From positions 6,579,001 to 6,643,000 of the forward strand of contig NC_021237.1 of NCBI RefSeq assembly GCF_000397205.1: 64,000 nucleotides of DNA, given 5' to 3'. The stretch is from Pseudomonas protegens CHA0. GTDB lineage: Bacteria > Pseudomonadota > Gammaproteobacteria > Pseudomonadales > Pseudomonadaceae. Below the pieces are notes generated by a model. That model worked only from the letters and a program-made list of their open reading frames with translations, ran no database searches and was not told the DNA's origin. Positions 8,711 through 17,583 of this stretch are shown piece after piece (position 1 is the stretch's first letter; every line of letters starts with the position of its first letter). Made by a program: the position numbers and the translations under genes.

Positions 8711-9118
8711 TTACTGAATGATCAGGTTGTTGAACAACAGGTCTTCCACCACCGGCTTGCCGGTTTCGTCGTTCATGACTTGCTGCACCTGCTTGAGGGC
8801 TTCCTGGCGCAGCTTTTCCTTGGCTTCGACGTTATTCATGGTGTCGCTGGTCTGCTGGGCGAACAGCGCCACCAACTGGTTGCGTATCAGCGGCTCGTTG
8901 GCCTTGACCGCCTGGGCCGAGGCGTCGCCGGTTACTCGCAGGGCCACGTCGGCCTTGTAGACCTTGAGTTTAGGGCCGCCGTCCAGGCCGTAGTTGCCCA
9001 CGAAGGGTGGGTTCAGGCTGATGTAGCTGACTTTCGGTGCTTCACCTTCTTTGGCCTCTTCGGCCATCGCTGCCATGGGCAGGGAGAGGGCCAGCAGCAA
9101 CATGATCCACGCTTTCAC
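8711..9118 (-). CDS. FliL-like exported protein (orphan)
   Basis: A 135-residue protein with a clear cleavable signal peptide (MKAWIMLLLALSLPMAAMA) followed by a FliL-type stomatin-like domain: the PPFVGNY strand, the segment LRVTGDASAQAVKANEPLIRNQLV, and a C-terminal VVEDLLFNNLIIQ. FliL normally sits at the flagellar basal body near the stator. This copy stands alone, has a signal peptide rather than the usual membrane anchor, and lies far from any flagellar genes in this window. Its role is unknown. Confidence 0.85.
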   Translation of the reverse strand: MKAWIMLLLALSLPMAAMAEEAKEGEAPKVSYISLNPPFVGNYGLDGGPKLKVYKADVALRVTGDASAQAVKANEPLIRNQLVALFAQQTSDTMNNVEAKEKLRQEALKQVQQVMNDETGKPVVEDLLFNNLIIQ

Positions 9119-9276
9119 AATTCGCTCCTTAATCCGGTTTGCGGCCTAGCATAAAGGCCCGCCCGCCTGAGCCCAAGCACAAGCTTATGGCTGGTCATCA
9201 GGACCGGGCATGCTCGTTGACCGCCTGATTCACACTCCTACACTTATCGGCCACCACTCCCAAAGGAATAGCCCTG

Positions 9277-10254
9277 ATGAAAGCCGTGCTGTGCAAAGCC
9301 TTCGGCCCTGCCGAAACGCTGGTGCTGGAAGAGGTCGCAAGCCCCGTGCCGAAGAAGAACGAGATCCTGCTGGAAGTGCATGCCGCAGGCGTCAACTTCC
9401 CGGACACCCTGATCATCGAGGGCAAGTACCAGTTCAAGCCGCCATTCCCCTTCTCCCCGGGGGGCGAAGCGGCCGGCGTAGTCAGCGCAGTGGGTGAGAA
9501 GGTCGGCCACCTCAAGGCCGGTGACCGGGTCATGGCCCTGACCGGCTGGGGCAGCTTCGCCGAGCAGGTGGCCGTCCCCGGTTACAACGTGCTGCCGATT
9601 CCCGCCGCCATGGACTTCAATACAGCCGCCGCCTTCAGCATGACCTACGGCACCTCGATGCACGCCCTCAAGCAGCGCGGCAACCTGCAGCCCGGTGAAA
9701 CCTTGCTGGTGCTTGGTGCCTCGGGCGGGGTCGGGCTGGCCGCCGTGGAAATCGGCAAGGCCATGGGCGCCCGGGTGATTGCCGCTGCCAGCAGCGCGGA
9801 AAAGCTCGCCGTGGCCAAGGCCGCCGGTGCCGACGAGCTGATCAACTACAGCGAAAGCAGCCTGAAGGACGAGATCAAGCGCCTGACCGGCGGCAATGGC
9901 GCGGACGTGATCTACGACCCGGTGGGCGGCGACCTGTTCGACCAGGCCATCCGCTCCATCGCCTGGAACGGCCGGCTGCTGGTGGTGGGGTTCGCCAGCG
10001 GGCGCATCCCCGAGCTACCGGTGAACCTGGCCCTGCTCAAGGGTGCAGCGGTGGTGGGTGTGTTCTGGGGCTCCTTCGCCCAGCGCCAGCCCCAGGACAA
10101 CGCGGCGAACTTCCAGCAACTGTTCGGCTGGTTCGCCGAGGGCAAGCTCAAGCCGCTGGTCTCCCACGTCTATCCGCTGACGGAGGCTGCGCGAGCCATC
10201 GATGATCTCGGCCAGCGCAGAGCGGTGGGCAAGGTCGTGGTGCAGGTGCGCTAA
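9277..10254 (+). CDS. NAD(P)H:quinone oxidoreductase, zinc-independent MDR family
   Basis: A 325-residue medium-chain dehydrogenase/reductase. The N-terminal GroES-like domain starts MKAVLCKAFGPAETLVLEEV and has HAAGVNFPDTLIIEGKYQ; no zinc-binding Cys/His set is seen. The Rossmann motif LGASGGVGLAAVEIGKAMGA lies near residue 145 and the C-terminal GKVVVQVR is typical of the quinone reductase branch. A purine-rich site (AAAGGAA) precedes the ATG. It diverges from the FliL-like gene across 158 bp. The substrate cannot be told from sequence. Confidence 0.9.
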   Translation: MKAVLCKAFGPAETLVLEEVASPVPKKNEILLEVHAAGVNFPDTLIIEGKYQFKPPFPFSPGGEAAGVVSAVGEKVGHLKAGDRVMALTGWGSFAEQVAVPGYNVLPIPAAMDFNTAAAFSMTYGTSMHALKQRGNLQPGETLLVLGASGGVGLAAVEIGKAMGARVIAAASSAEKLAVAKAAGADELINYSESSLKDEIKRLTGGNGADVIYDPVGGDLFDQAIRSIAWNGRLLVVGFASGRIPELPVNLALLKGAAVVGVFWGSFAQRQPQDNAANFQQLFGWFAEGKLKPLVSHVYPLTEAARAIDDLGQRRAVGKVVVQVR

Positions 10255-10270
10255 GACCGGCTACAGGGCC

Positions 10271-10921
10271 TCAATGGGCGTCCGCCCCCTTGCAGCGCTT
10301 GAGCCGCGCCTCCAGGTTGCGATCCGGCATGGCGTGGCTGCGCAGGGCCTGGACCGTCTGTTCGACATAATCGCGGGTGGTGCCATACCGCCCGCAAGCG
10401 CTTTCGAACACCTGGTTCAGCACATCGTCCGGCAGATTGCCGGCATAGCTGGGCAGGTGCCGCTCCAGCACAAAGCCCAGGGCCTGAACCTGGCTGCCAT
10501 CCTCAAGGCGGCAGTTGAGCCAGTGCGGGCGATAGGAGGGATAAGGCATTTCACGCTGCCACAGGGCGTACAGCGAGGCGTCCAGTTGCTCTTCCGGCAG
10601 CCGATAGGCGAAGCCGCTGCAGGAGCCGCCACGATCCAGGCCGAACACCAGCCCCGGCAGCTCCGGCGTGCCGCGATGCTCGTGGGACCACAGGTACAGG
10701 CCGCGATGATAACCATGCACCCTGCCCCGCTTGCGTTCGACCGCCGAGCATTCCGGCCGCCAGATCAGTGAACCGTAGGCGAACAGCCACACCGGCCCAC
10801 CCTTGTGCCGGGCCATGGTGGATTGCATGGAACTGCGAAGTTGGTCGTGCGTCAGCTGCGGGCCCAGATCGAGCCGTGGAGGGTAAGCCAGATTCAGATA
10901 ACTGGATTCAAGGGCTGTCAT
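10271..10921 (-). CDS. chaC: ChaC-family glutathione-specific gamma-glutamylcyclotransferase
   Basis: ChaC cleaves glutathione to 5-oxoproline and Cys-Gly. The 216-residue protein has the glycine loop VWLFAYGSLIWRPE (Tyr49 onward) that binds the gamma-glutamyl group, the segment GYHRGLYLWSHEHRGTPE, and Glu124 in LWQREMPYP as the likely catalytic acid. I chose the ATG at 10921; the frame continues upstream to 10987 without homology. Its upstream region holds the palindromes at 11014–11101. Confidence 0.9.
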   Translation of the reverse strand: MTALESSYLNLAYPPRLDLGPQLTHDQLRSSMQSTMARHKGGPVWLFAYGSLIWRPECSAVERKRGRVHGYHRGLYLWSHEHRGTPELPGLVFGLDRGGSCSGFAYRLPEEQLDASLYALWQREMPYPSYRPHWLNCRLEDGSQVQALGFVLERHLPSYAGNLPDDVLNQVFESACGRYGTTRDYVEQTVQALRSHAMPDRNLEARLKRCKGADAH

Positions 10922-11013
10922 GGCGAATAGCGTTCGGCTCCCCGCGTAAAAGAAGTTACTTAATAGAACGCTTGGCAGTAACTGCAAGACACATGAGTTT
11001 CAAGGCAAGTTAA

Positions 11014-11033
11014 GTGCCACTAAGCAGTGGCAC
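11014..11033. other. Perfect 8-bp stem, 4-nt loop
   Basis: GTGCCACT and AGTGGCAC flank AAGC. It lies 17 bp from the larger AT-rich palindrome, between the ubiD–reductase operon and chaC. No T-run follows on either strand, so it is not a classical terminator. Operator or RNA structure are both possible. Confidence 0.6.
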
Positions 11034-11049
11034 ATAAGTTGGAGGCTTA

Positions 11050-11101
11050 TATATAACCTACCGGCATTTATTTAATTAGATAAATACCGATAGGCTATAT
11101 A
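11050..11101. other. Large AT-rich imperfect palindrome (22-bp arms, 8-nt loop)
   Basis: The arms at 11050–11071 and 11080–11101 are complementary at 19 of 22 positions. The three differences are transitions, and read as minus-strand RNA all three become G·U pairs, giving an unbroken 22-pair stem. It lies 34 nt after the stop of the reductase gene on that strand. It may be a 3' UTR structure, an unusual terminator, or an operator for chaC. The local AT content is far above the surrounding sequence. Confidence 0.65.
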
Positions 11102-11135
11102 CAGAGTTATAACGCGCCGCGCAGGCCCGATGCAG

Positions 11136-12104
11136 TCAGGGCCGCGGGGCGTAGGCAAACACGTCGGCGCGCATTTGGTGGGCATCCATCCCGGCACTCA
11201 CCAGCGCATCCAGGGTGGCGTAGATCATCGCCGGCGAGCCGCTGGCGTAAACGTGTACCGCCGACAGGTCGGTAATGTCCTCGCACACCGCTTCATGCAG
11301 CATGCCGCAGCGCCCCTCCCAGCCACACAGGTCGCTGACCACTTTGTGCAGGTAGAGGTTGGGCAGTTGCTGCCACTCGTCCCAGTGTTCCAGCTGGTAG
11401 AAATCTTCCGGCCGGCGCACGCCCCAGTACAGGTGCACCGGATGCTTGAAGCCGGCGGCCCGACAATGCTCGATCAGGCTGTGCATCTGCGCCATGCCGG
11501 TACCGGCGGCGATCAGCACCAGCGGCCCATCCGGCAACTCGGCCAGGTGGGTGTCGCCAAAAGGCAACTGCACCCGAGCCATGCGGTTGCGCTGCAGTTG
11601 CTCCATCAGGCTTTGCGCACTGTTCTCGCGCACCAGCACATGCAGTTCCAGATCTCGCCCGCTGTGAGGCGCCGATGCCAGGGAAAAGGCCGACTTCTCA
11701 CCGTTATCCCGCTCCAGCATCAGGTACTGCCCGGCGTGATAGCGCGGCGGCTTGCCGGCCGGTGCCCGCAGCCTGACCCGCCAGACATCGCCGCCGACCT
11801 CCAGGCATTCAGTAAGCTGACACGACAGGCTGCGCACCGGCAATTCTCCCAGCGCAAGGACGCCATCCCACAGCACGATGCAGTCTTCCAGCGGCTCTGC
11901 AATGCAAGTGTAGAACTCGCCGTGATCACGCACGTCGCCAGCTTGCTGCACGCTGCCCTCCACCAGCAGCGCCGCACAGACATGACAGTTGCCATTGCGG
12001 CAGCTCTGCGGGCATTCATAGCCCAGGCGCCGCGCCGCATCGAGAATCCGCTCGCCGGGCAGCGTCTCAAGCACGGCTCCGGAGGGCTGCAAGGTTACAC
12101 GCAT
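11136..12104 (-). CDS. Ferredoxin–FAD–NAD(P)H reductase (annotated in pseudomonads as CDP-6-deoxy-delta-3,4-glucoseen reductase)
   Basis: A 322-residue three-domain electron transfer protein. A plant-type [2Fe-2S] domain has Cys35, Cys40, Cys43 and Cys67. An FAD-binding domain follows with GQYLMLER and SAFSLAS, the latter replacing the usual RxYS motif. The NAD-binding domain has LIAAGTGMAQMHSLIEH. The ATG at 12104 shares its A with the ubiD stop (TGATG), so it is coupled to ubiD. In E. coli a flavin reductase (fre) also follows ubiD, so supply of reduced flavin is a reasonable inference. The glucoseen reductase name is by similarity only. Confidence 0.85.
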   Translation of the reverse strand: MRVTLQPSGAVLETLPGERILDAARRLGYECPQSCRNGNCHVCAALLVEGSVQQAGDVRDHGEFYTCIAEPLEDCIVLWDGVLALGELPVRSLSCQLTECLEVGGDVWRVRLRAPAGKPPRYHAGQYLMLERDNGEKSAFSLASAPHSGRDLELHVLVRENSAQSLMEQLQRNRMARVQLPFGDTHLAELPDGPLVLIAAGTGMAQMHSLIEHCRAAGFKHPVHLYWGVRRPEDFYQLEHWDEWQQLPNLYLHKVVSDLCGWEGRCGMLHEAVCEDITDLSAVHVYASGSPAMIYATLDALVSAGMDAHQMRADVFAYAPRP

Positions 12105-13570
12105 CAATCTATTCCTAACTGATTCCAGATGGCATCGATCCGGCGGGTGACCGCCTCATCCTTGACGATGACCCGGCCCCACTCTCGGGTGGTTTCTCCA
12201 GGCCACTTGTGAGTCGCATCGAGCCCCATCTTCGAACCCAGGCCAGACACCGGCGAGGCGAAGTCGAGGTAGTCGATCGGGGTGTTGTCGATCATCACCG
12301 TGTCGCGCTTGGGGTCCATGCGCGTGGTGATGGCCCAGATCACATCGTTCCAGTCCCGGGCATTGATATCGTCGTCGGTGACGATAACGAACTTGGTGTA
12401 CATGAACTGTCGCAAAAACGACCAGACACCCAGCATGACCCGCTTGGCGTGGCCCGGGTACTGCTTCTTCATGGTCACCACCGCCATGCGGTAGGAACAG
12501 CCTTCGGGCGGCAGGTAGAAGTCGGTGATTTCCGGAAACTGCTTCTGCAGGATCGGCACGAAGACCTCGTTCAGCGCGACGCCGAGGATCGCCGGCTCAT
12601 CGGGCGGCCGGCCGGTGTAGGTGCTGTGGTAGATCGGCTTGATGCGGTGGGTGATGCGCTCCACGGTGAACACCGGAAAGCTGTCGACCTCGTTGTAGTA
12701 GCCAGTGTGGTCGCCGTACGGGCCTTCATCGGCCATCTCGCCGGGATGGATCACCCCTTCAAGGATGATTTCAGCCGTGGCCGGAACCTGCAGGTCGTTA
12801 CCGCGGCACTTCACCAGCTCAGTGCGGTTGCCCCGCAGCAGGCCGGCAAAGGCGTATTCGGAAAGGCTGTCCGGCACCGGGGTCACGGCGCCGAGAATGG
12901 TCGCCGGGTCCGCGCCCAGCGCCACCGACACCGGGAACGGCTGGCCCGGGTGCTTCTCGCACCACTCGCGGTAATCCAGCGCGCCGCCGCGGTGGCTCAG
13001 CCAGCGCATGATCACCTTGTTGCGGCCGATCACCTGCTGACGATAGATACCCAGGTTCTGCCGGTCCTTGTTCGGGCCCTTGGTCACGGTCAGGCCCCAA
13101 GTGATCAGCGGGCCGACATCGCCCGGCCAGCAGGTCTGCACCGGCAGCATGCCAAGGTCGACGTCGTCGCCTTCGATCACCACTTCCTGGCACACCGCAT
13201 CCTTGACCACCTTGGGCGCCATGGAAATGATCTTGCGGAAGATCGGCAGCTTGGACCAGGCGTCCTTGAGCCCCTTGGGCGGCTCCGGCTCCTTGAGGAA
13301 CGCCAGCAGCTTGCCGATCTCGCGCAGTTCGCTGACCGCTTCGGCGCCCATGCCCAGGGCCACGCGCTCGGGGGTGCCGAACAGGTTGCCGAGCACGGGG
13401 ATGTCATAACCGGTGGGGTTTTCAAACAGCAGGGCCGGGCCTTTGGCACGCAAGGTGCGATCGCAGACCTCGGTCATTTCCAGCACTGGGGACACCGGAA
13501 CCTGGATGCGCTTGAGTTCCGAGCGCTGTTCCAGGCCGCTGATAAAGTCGCGCAAGTCGCGATACTGCAT
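12104..13570 (-). CDS. ubiD: 3-octaprenyl-4-hydroxybenzoate decarboxylase UbiD
   Basis: Decarboxylates the polyprenyl-hydroxybenzoate intermediate of ubiquinone synthesis using prenylated FMN. The 488-residue protein starts [20 protein letters not shown] and carries the cofactor-binding segment [19 protein letters not shown] and the catalytic-region motif [12 protein letters not shown]. Its length matches the family. I take the ATG at 13570, since upstream codons to 13657 lack homology. The stop overlaps the start of the reductase gene downstream. Confidence 0.95.
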   Translation of the reverse strand: MQYRDLRDFISGLEQRSELKRIQVPVSPVLEMTEVCDRTLRAKGPALLFENPTGYDIPVLGNLFGTPERVALGMGAEAVSELREIGKLLAFLKEPEPPKGLKDAWSKLPIFRKIISMAPKVVKDAVCQEVVIEGDDVDLGMLPVQTCWPGDVGPLITWGLTVTKGPNKDRQNLGIYRQQVIGRNKVIMRWLSHRGGALDYREWCEKHPGQPFPVSVALGADPATILGAVTPVPDSLSEYAFAGLLRGNRTELVKCRGNDLQVPATAEIILEGVIHPGEMADEGPYGDHTGYYNEVDSFPVFTVERITHRIKPIYHSTYTGRPPDEPAILGVALNEVFVPILQKQFPEITDFYLPPEGCSYRMAVVTMKKQYPGHAKRVMLGVWSFLRQFMYTKFVIVTDDDINARDWNDVIWAITTRMDPKRDTVMIDNTPIDYLDFASPVSGLGSKMGLDATHKWPGETTREWGRVIVKDEAVTRRIDAIWNQLGID

Positions 13571-13655
13571 GCGTGAGCCTCGTTTTCGCCGTGGCATTCG
13601 GGGCAGGCAGTTTAGCGCCGAACCCACAGGTTCAGAATAGAGAATGTCAGATAGC

Positions 13656-13680
13656 AAAAAGCCGGGTTTCCCCGGCTCTT
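13656..13680 (-). terminator. Rho-independent terminator of rho
   Basis: On the minus strand AGCCGGGG AAA CCCGGCTTTTT forms a GC-rich stem followed by a T-run, 16 nt after the rho stop. Confidence 0.85.
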
Positions 13681-13695
13681 GCTGGCCTGATCGAT

Positions 13696-14955
<1,260 letters not shown>

Positions 14956-15151
14956 ATAGGAATGACGTAATCATTTATAGAGGGGGGAAATTAAGCTTTT
15001 GGCTTAATGAGGCCGCGCCGCAGAGAAGGCGACAGGATCGCGTACTAATTCGAAAAGGAGAGCGTCGGCGACGGCTTGCAGGGGGCAATGGAGAAACCAG
15101 TGCGGGGCCGAATGTAACACCTGAGTTTCGGAGCGTCTAGCCCTCAATTAC

Positions 15152-15180
15152 GAAAAAGCCCCGCATTTTGCGGGGCTTTT
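15152..15180 (-). terminator. Terminator of trxA
   Basis: AAAAGCCCCGCAAAATGCGG followed by GGCTTTTT on the minus strand forms a strong stem with a 3' T-run, 23 nt after the trxA stop. T-runs on both sides make it potentially bidirectional. Confidence 0.88.
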
Positions 15181-15202
15181 CCAGGGCACTGAAAATCGAC
15201 GC

Positions 15203-15532
15203 TTAGATGTTGGCGTCGAGGAAGGCAGCCAGTTGCGACTTCGACAGTGCGCCAACCTTGGTAGCTTCGACGTTGCCGTTCTTGAACAGCATCAAGGTCG
15301 GGATACCACGCACGCCATGCTTGGCCGGGGTTTCCTGGTTCTCGTCGATGTTCAGCTTGGCAACGGTCAGCTTGCCCTTGTAGGTTTCAGCAATTTCGTC
15401 CAGAACCGGAGCGATCATTTTGCATGGGCCACACCACTCGGCCCAGTAGTCGACCAGTACAGCGCCTTCGGCTTTGAGTACGTCGGCCTCGAAGCTGGCG
15501 TCGCTGACGTGTTTGATAAGATCGCTGCTCAT
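15203..15532 (-). CDS. trxA: Thioredoxin 1
   Basis: Cytosolic disulfide reductase. The 109-residue protein has the active site WAEWCGPCK with Cys34 and Cys37 and the cis-proline region [11 protein letters not shown]. The start [15 protein letters not shown] at 15532 matches the family. Its own terminator separates it from rho, as in many gammaproteobacteria where trxA precedes rho. Confidence 0.97.
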   Translation of the reverse strand: MSSDLIKHVSDASFEADVLKAEGAVLVDYWAEWCGPCKMIAPVLDEIAETYKGKLTVAKLNIDENQETPAKHGVRGIPTLMLFKNGNVEATKVGALSKSQLAAFLDANI

Positions 15533-15906
15533 GGAATTCTCCAGGTTGTAAGCAAAAAAACGTGGCCCATCATATCTGCCCTTCCCGCGTTCAGGAAGCC
15601 GGAGATGATTGACTCTAACTATGGTGCCCCACGAGTTTGGGTATAGCTCAGCTGGGGACGTTGCGCGGGTTGCACAGGCCATTCGGCAACCCCGGCCGGC
15701 ACCACGCACCTGTTGTAGCTGGATCTTTGCCTGGCTGCCAAGGAGCGGCTCGCCCGATTGAACGGGATCTTTACTGGCCAGGGAACCGCCGGCCCACCGC
15801 CCCGGCGCAGGCTTTTATGCGTTGAATCAACGCATTGGACACTGCGCGTTGGCGCGAGCCGTTGATCGTGGCAGGATGGCGAGGTTATCGACCGAGACCC
15901 CCAACC
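15533..15906. other. Intergenic region between trxA and ppx
   Basis: This 374-bp gap separates two divergent genes, so it should hold both promoters, but I see no clear -35/-10 pair. The only regular structure is the 19-bp palindrome at 15817–15835, listed separately. Short open frames here look non-coding. Confidence 0.6.
15817..15835. promoter_or_regulatory. 19-bp perfect palindrome upstream of ppx
   Basis: ATGCGTTGA, one central A, then TCAACGCAT: nine base pairs each side with no mismatch, 71 bp before the ppx ATG. The size and symmetry suit a dimeric repressor site. I cannot match it to a known regulator. Confidence 0.45.
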
Positions 15907-17409
15907 ATGCCCCAATCCCAAGCCAAGAATCTGTCCCTGATCGCCGCGATCGATCTGGGCTCCAACAGCTTTCACATGGTCGTGGCCAAGGCCCGGAACG
16001 GTGAAATCCGCATTCTCGAGCGGCTCGGAGAAAAGGTTCAACTGGCCGCCGGCATCGACGAAGAACGCCAGCTCAACGAAGAATCCATGCAGCGCGGTCT
16101 CGACTGCCTCAAGCGCTTCGCCCAACTGATCAACGGCATGCCCCAGGGCACGGTGCGCATCGTCGGCACCAACGCCCTGCGCGAAGCCCGCAACCGCGGC
16201 GAGTTCATTCGCCGTGCCGAGGAAATCCTCGGCCACCCGGTGGAAGTCATCTCCGGCCGTGAAGAAGCCCGCCTGATCTACCTCGGGGTGTCCCACACCC
16301 TCGCCGACACCCCGGGCAAGCGCCTGGTGGCCGACATCGGCGGCGGCAGTACCGAATTCATCATCGGCCAGCGCTTCGAACCCCTGCTGCGCGAAAGCCT
16401 GCAGATGGGCTGCGTAAGCTTCACCCAGCGCTATTTCCGCGATGGCAAGATCACCCCTGCCCGCTATGCCCAGGCCTACACCGCCGCACGCCTGGAGATC
16501 ATGAGCATCGAACATGCCCTGCATCGCCTGACCTGGGACGAAGCCATCGGCTCGTCCGGAACCATTCGTGCCATTGGCCTGGCCCTCAAGGCCGGCGGCC
16601 AGGGTAGCGGCGAGGTCAACGCCGAAGGGCTGGCCTGGCTCAAGCGCAAGCTGTTCAAGCTCGGCGACGCCGAGAAGATCGACTTCGAAGGTATCAAGCC
16701 CGACCGCCGGGCGATCTTCCCCGCCGGCCTGGCAATTCTCGAAGCGATCTTCGACGCCCTGGAACTGCAACGCATGGATCACTGCGAAGGCGCCCTGCGT
16801 GAAGGCGTGCTCTACGATCTGCTGGGCCGCCATCATCACGAAGACGTCCGTGAACGCACCCTCAGCTCGCTGATGGAGCGCTACCACGTCGACCTGGAAC
16901 AAGCCTCGCGCGTAGAAGGCAAGGCCCTGCGCGCCTTCGACCAGGTTGCCGCGGACTGGGACCTGGAAGACGGCATCTGGCGCGAACTGCTGGGCTGGGC
17001 GGCCAAGGTCCATGAAGTGGGGCTGGACATCGCCCACTATCACTACCACAAGCACGGTGCCTACCTGATCGAGCACTCAGACCTGGCGGGTTTCTCCCGG
17101 GAAGACCAGCAGATGCTGGCTCTCCTGGTGCGCGGCCACCGCCGCAACATCCCCAAGGAAAAATTCGCCGAGTTCGGCGACGACGGCATCAAGCTGATCA
17201 GGCTGTGCGTGCTGCTGCGTTTCGCCATTCTCTTCCATCACATCCGTGGCACCCAGCAGATGCCTCAGGTGAGCCTCAGCGCCCTGGGCGATCAGCTGGA
17301 CGTGGAGTTCCCGGAAAACTGGCTGGATGAAAACCAGCTGACCCAGGCCGACTTCGCCCTGGAGGCCGAATGGCTGACCCGGGTGGGCATCGTGCTCAAC
17401 GTCAACTGA
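15907..17409 (+). CDS. ppx: Exopolyphosphatase
   Basis: Hydrolyses terminal phosphates of inorganic polyphosphate. The 500-residue Ppx/GppA protein has the phosphate-1 motif [15 protein letters not shown], the phosphate-2 motif [15 protein letters not shown], and a C-terminal HD-like region ([20 protein letters not shown]). I prefer the ATG at 15907, giving the typical start [18 protein letters not shown]; the frame stays open to 15835. It converges on ppk with a shared terminator between them. Confidence 0.96.
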   Translation: MPQSQAKNLSLIAAIDLGSNSFHMVVAKARNGEIRILERLGEKVQLAAGIDEERQLNEESMQRGLDCLKRFAQLINGMPQGTVRIVGTNALREARNRGEFIRRAEEILGHPVEVISGREEARLIYLGVSHTLADTPGKRLVADIGGGSTEFIIGQRFEPLLRESLQMGCVSFTQRYFRDGKITPARYAQAYTAARLEIMSIEHALHRLTWDEAIGSSGTIRAIGLALKAGGQGSGEVNAEGLAWLKRKLFKLGDAEKIDFEGIKPDRRAIFPAGLAILEAIFDALELQRMDHCEGALREGVLYDLLGRHHHEDVRERTLSSLMERYHVDLEQASRVEGKALRAFDQVAADWDLEDGIWRELLGWAAKVHEVGLDIAHYHYHKHGAYLIEHSDLAGFSREDQQMLALLVRGHRRNIPKEKFAEFGDDGIKLIRLCVLLRFAILFHHIRGTQQMPQVSLSALGDQLDVEFPENWLDENQLTQADFALEAEWLTRVGIVLNVN

Positions 17410-17420
17410 CCCTGCCACGG

Positions 17421-17508
17421 AGCTGCAGGAGCCGGCTTGCCGGCGAAAAGGCCGCGAACCCTTGCATCGCCCTCAGGGGCGCCTTCGCTGGCAAGCCAGC
17501 TCCCACAG
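17421..17508. repeat. REP-type inverted repeat
   Basis: GCAGGAGCCGGCTTGCCGGC and GCTGGCAAGCCAGCTCCCAC face each other across about 40 bp. It belongs to the same family as the copy at 8629 and lies just after ppx, before the shared terminator. Confidence 0.82.
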
Positions 17509-17524
17509 TTCTTGCAAGCCGCAC

Positions 17525-17562
17525 AAAAAAGGCCAGCCCGGTGATCGGGCTGGCCTTTTTAT
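17525..17562. terminator. Bidirectional terminator between ppx and ppk
   Basis: GGCCAGCCCG and CGGGCTGGCC form a perfect 10-bp stem with loop GTGAT. A-run and T-run flank it, so it can stop both converging genes. Confidence 0.93.
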
Positions 17563-17583
17563 TATCGGCGACGCCTGACGCGC

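Noticed and set aside
12209..13576. Long open frame antisense to ubiD
   Set aside because: It lies wholly opposite a well-supported gene, is rich in His, Arg and Gln, and has no recognisable domain; this is the usual GC-rich shadow frame.
15619..17076. 485-codon open frame antisense to ppx
   Set aside because: Shadow of ppx; composition not protein-like and no start signal.
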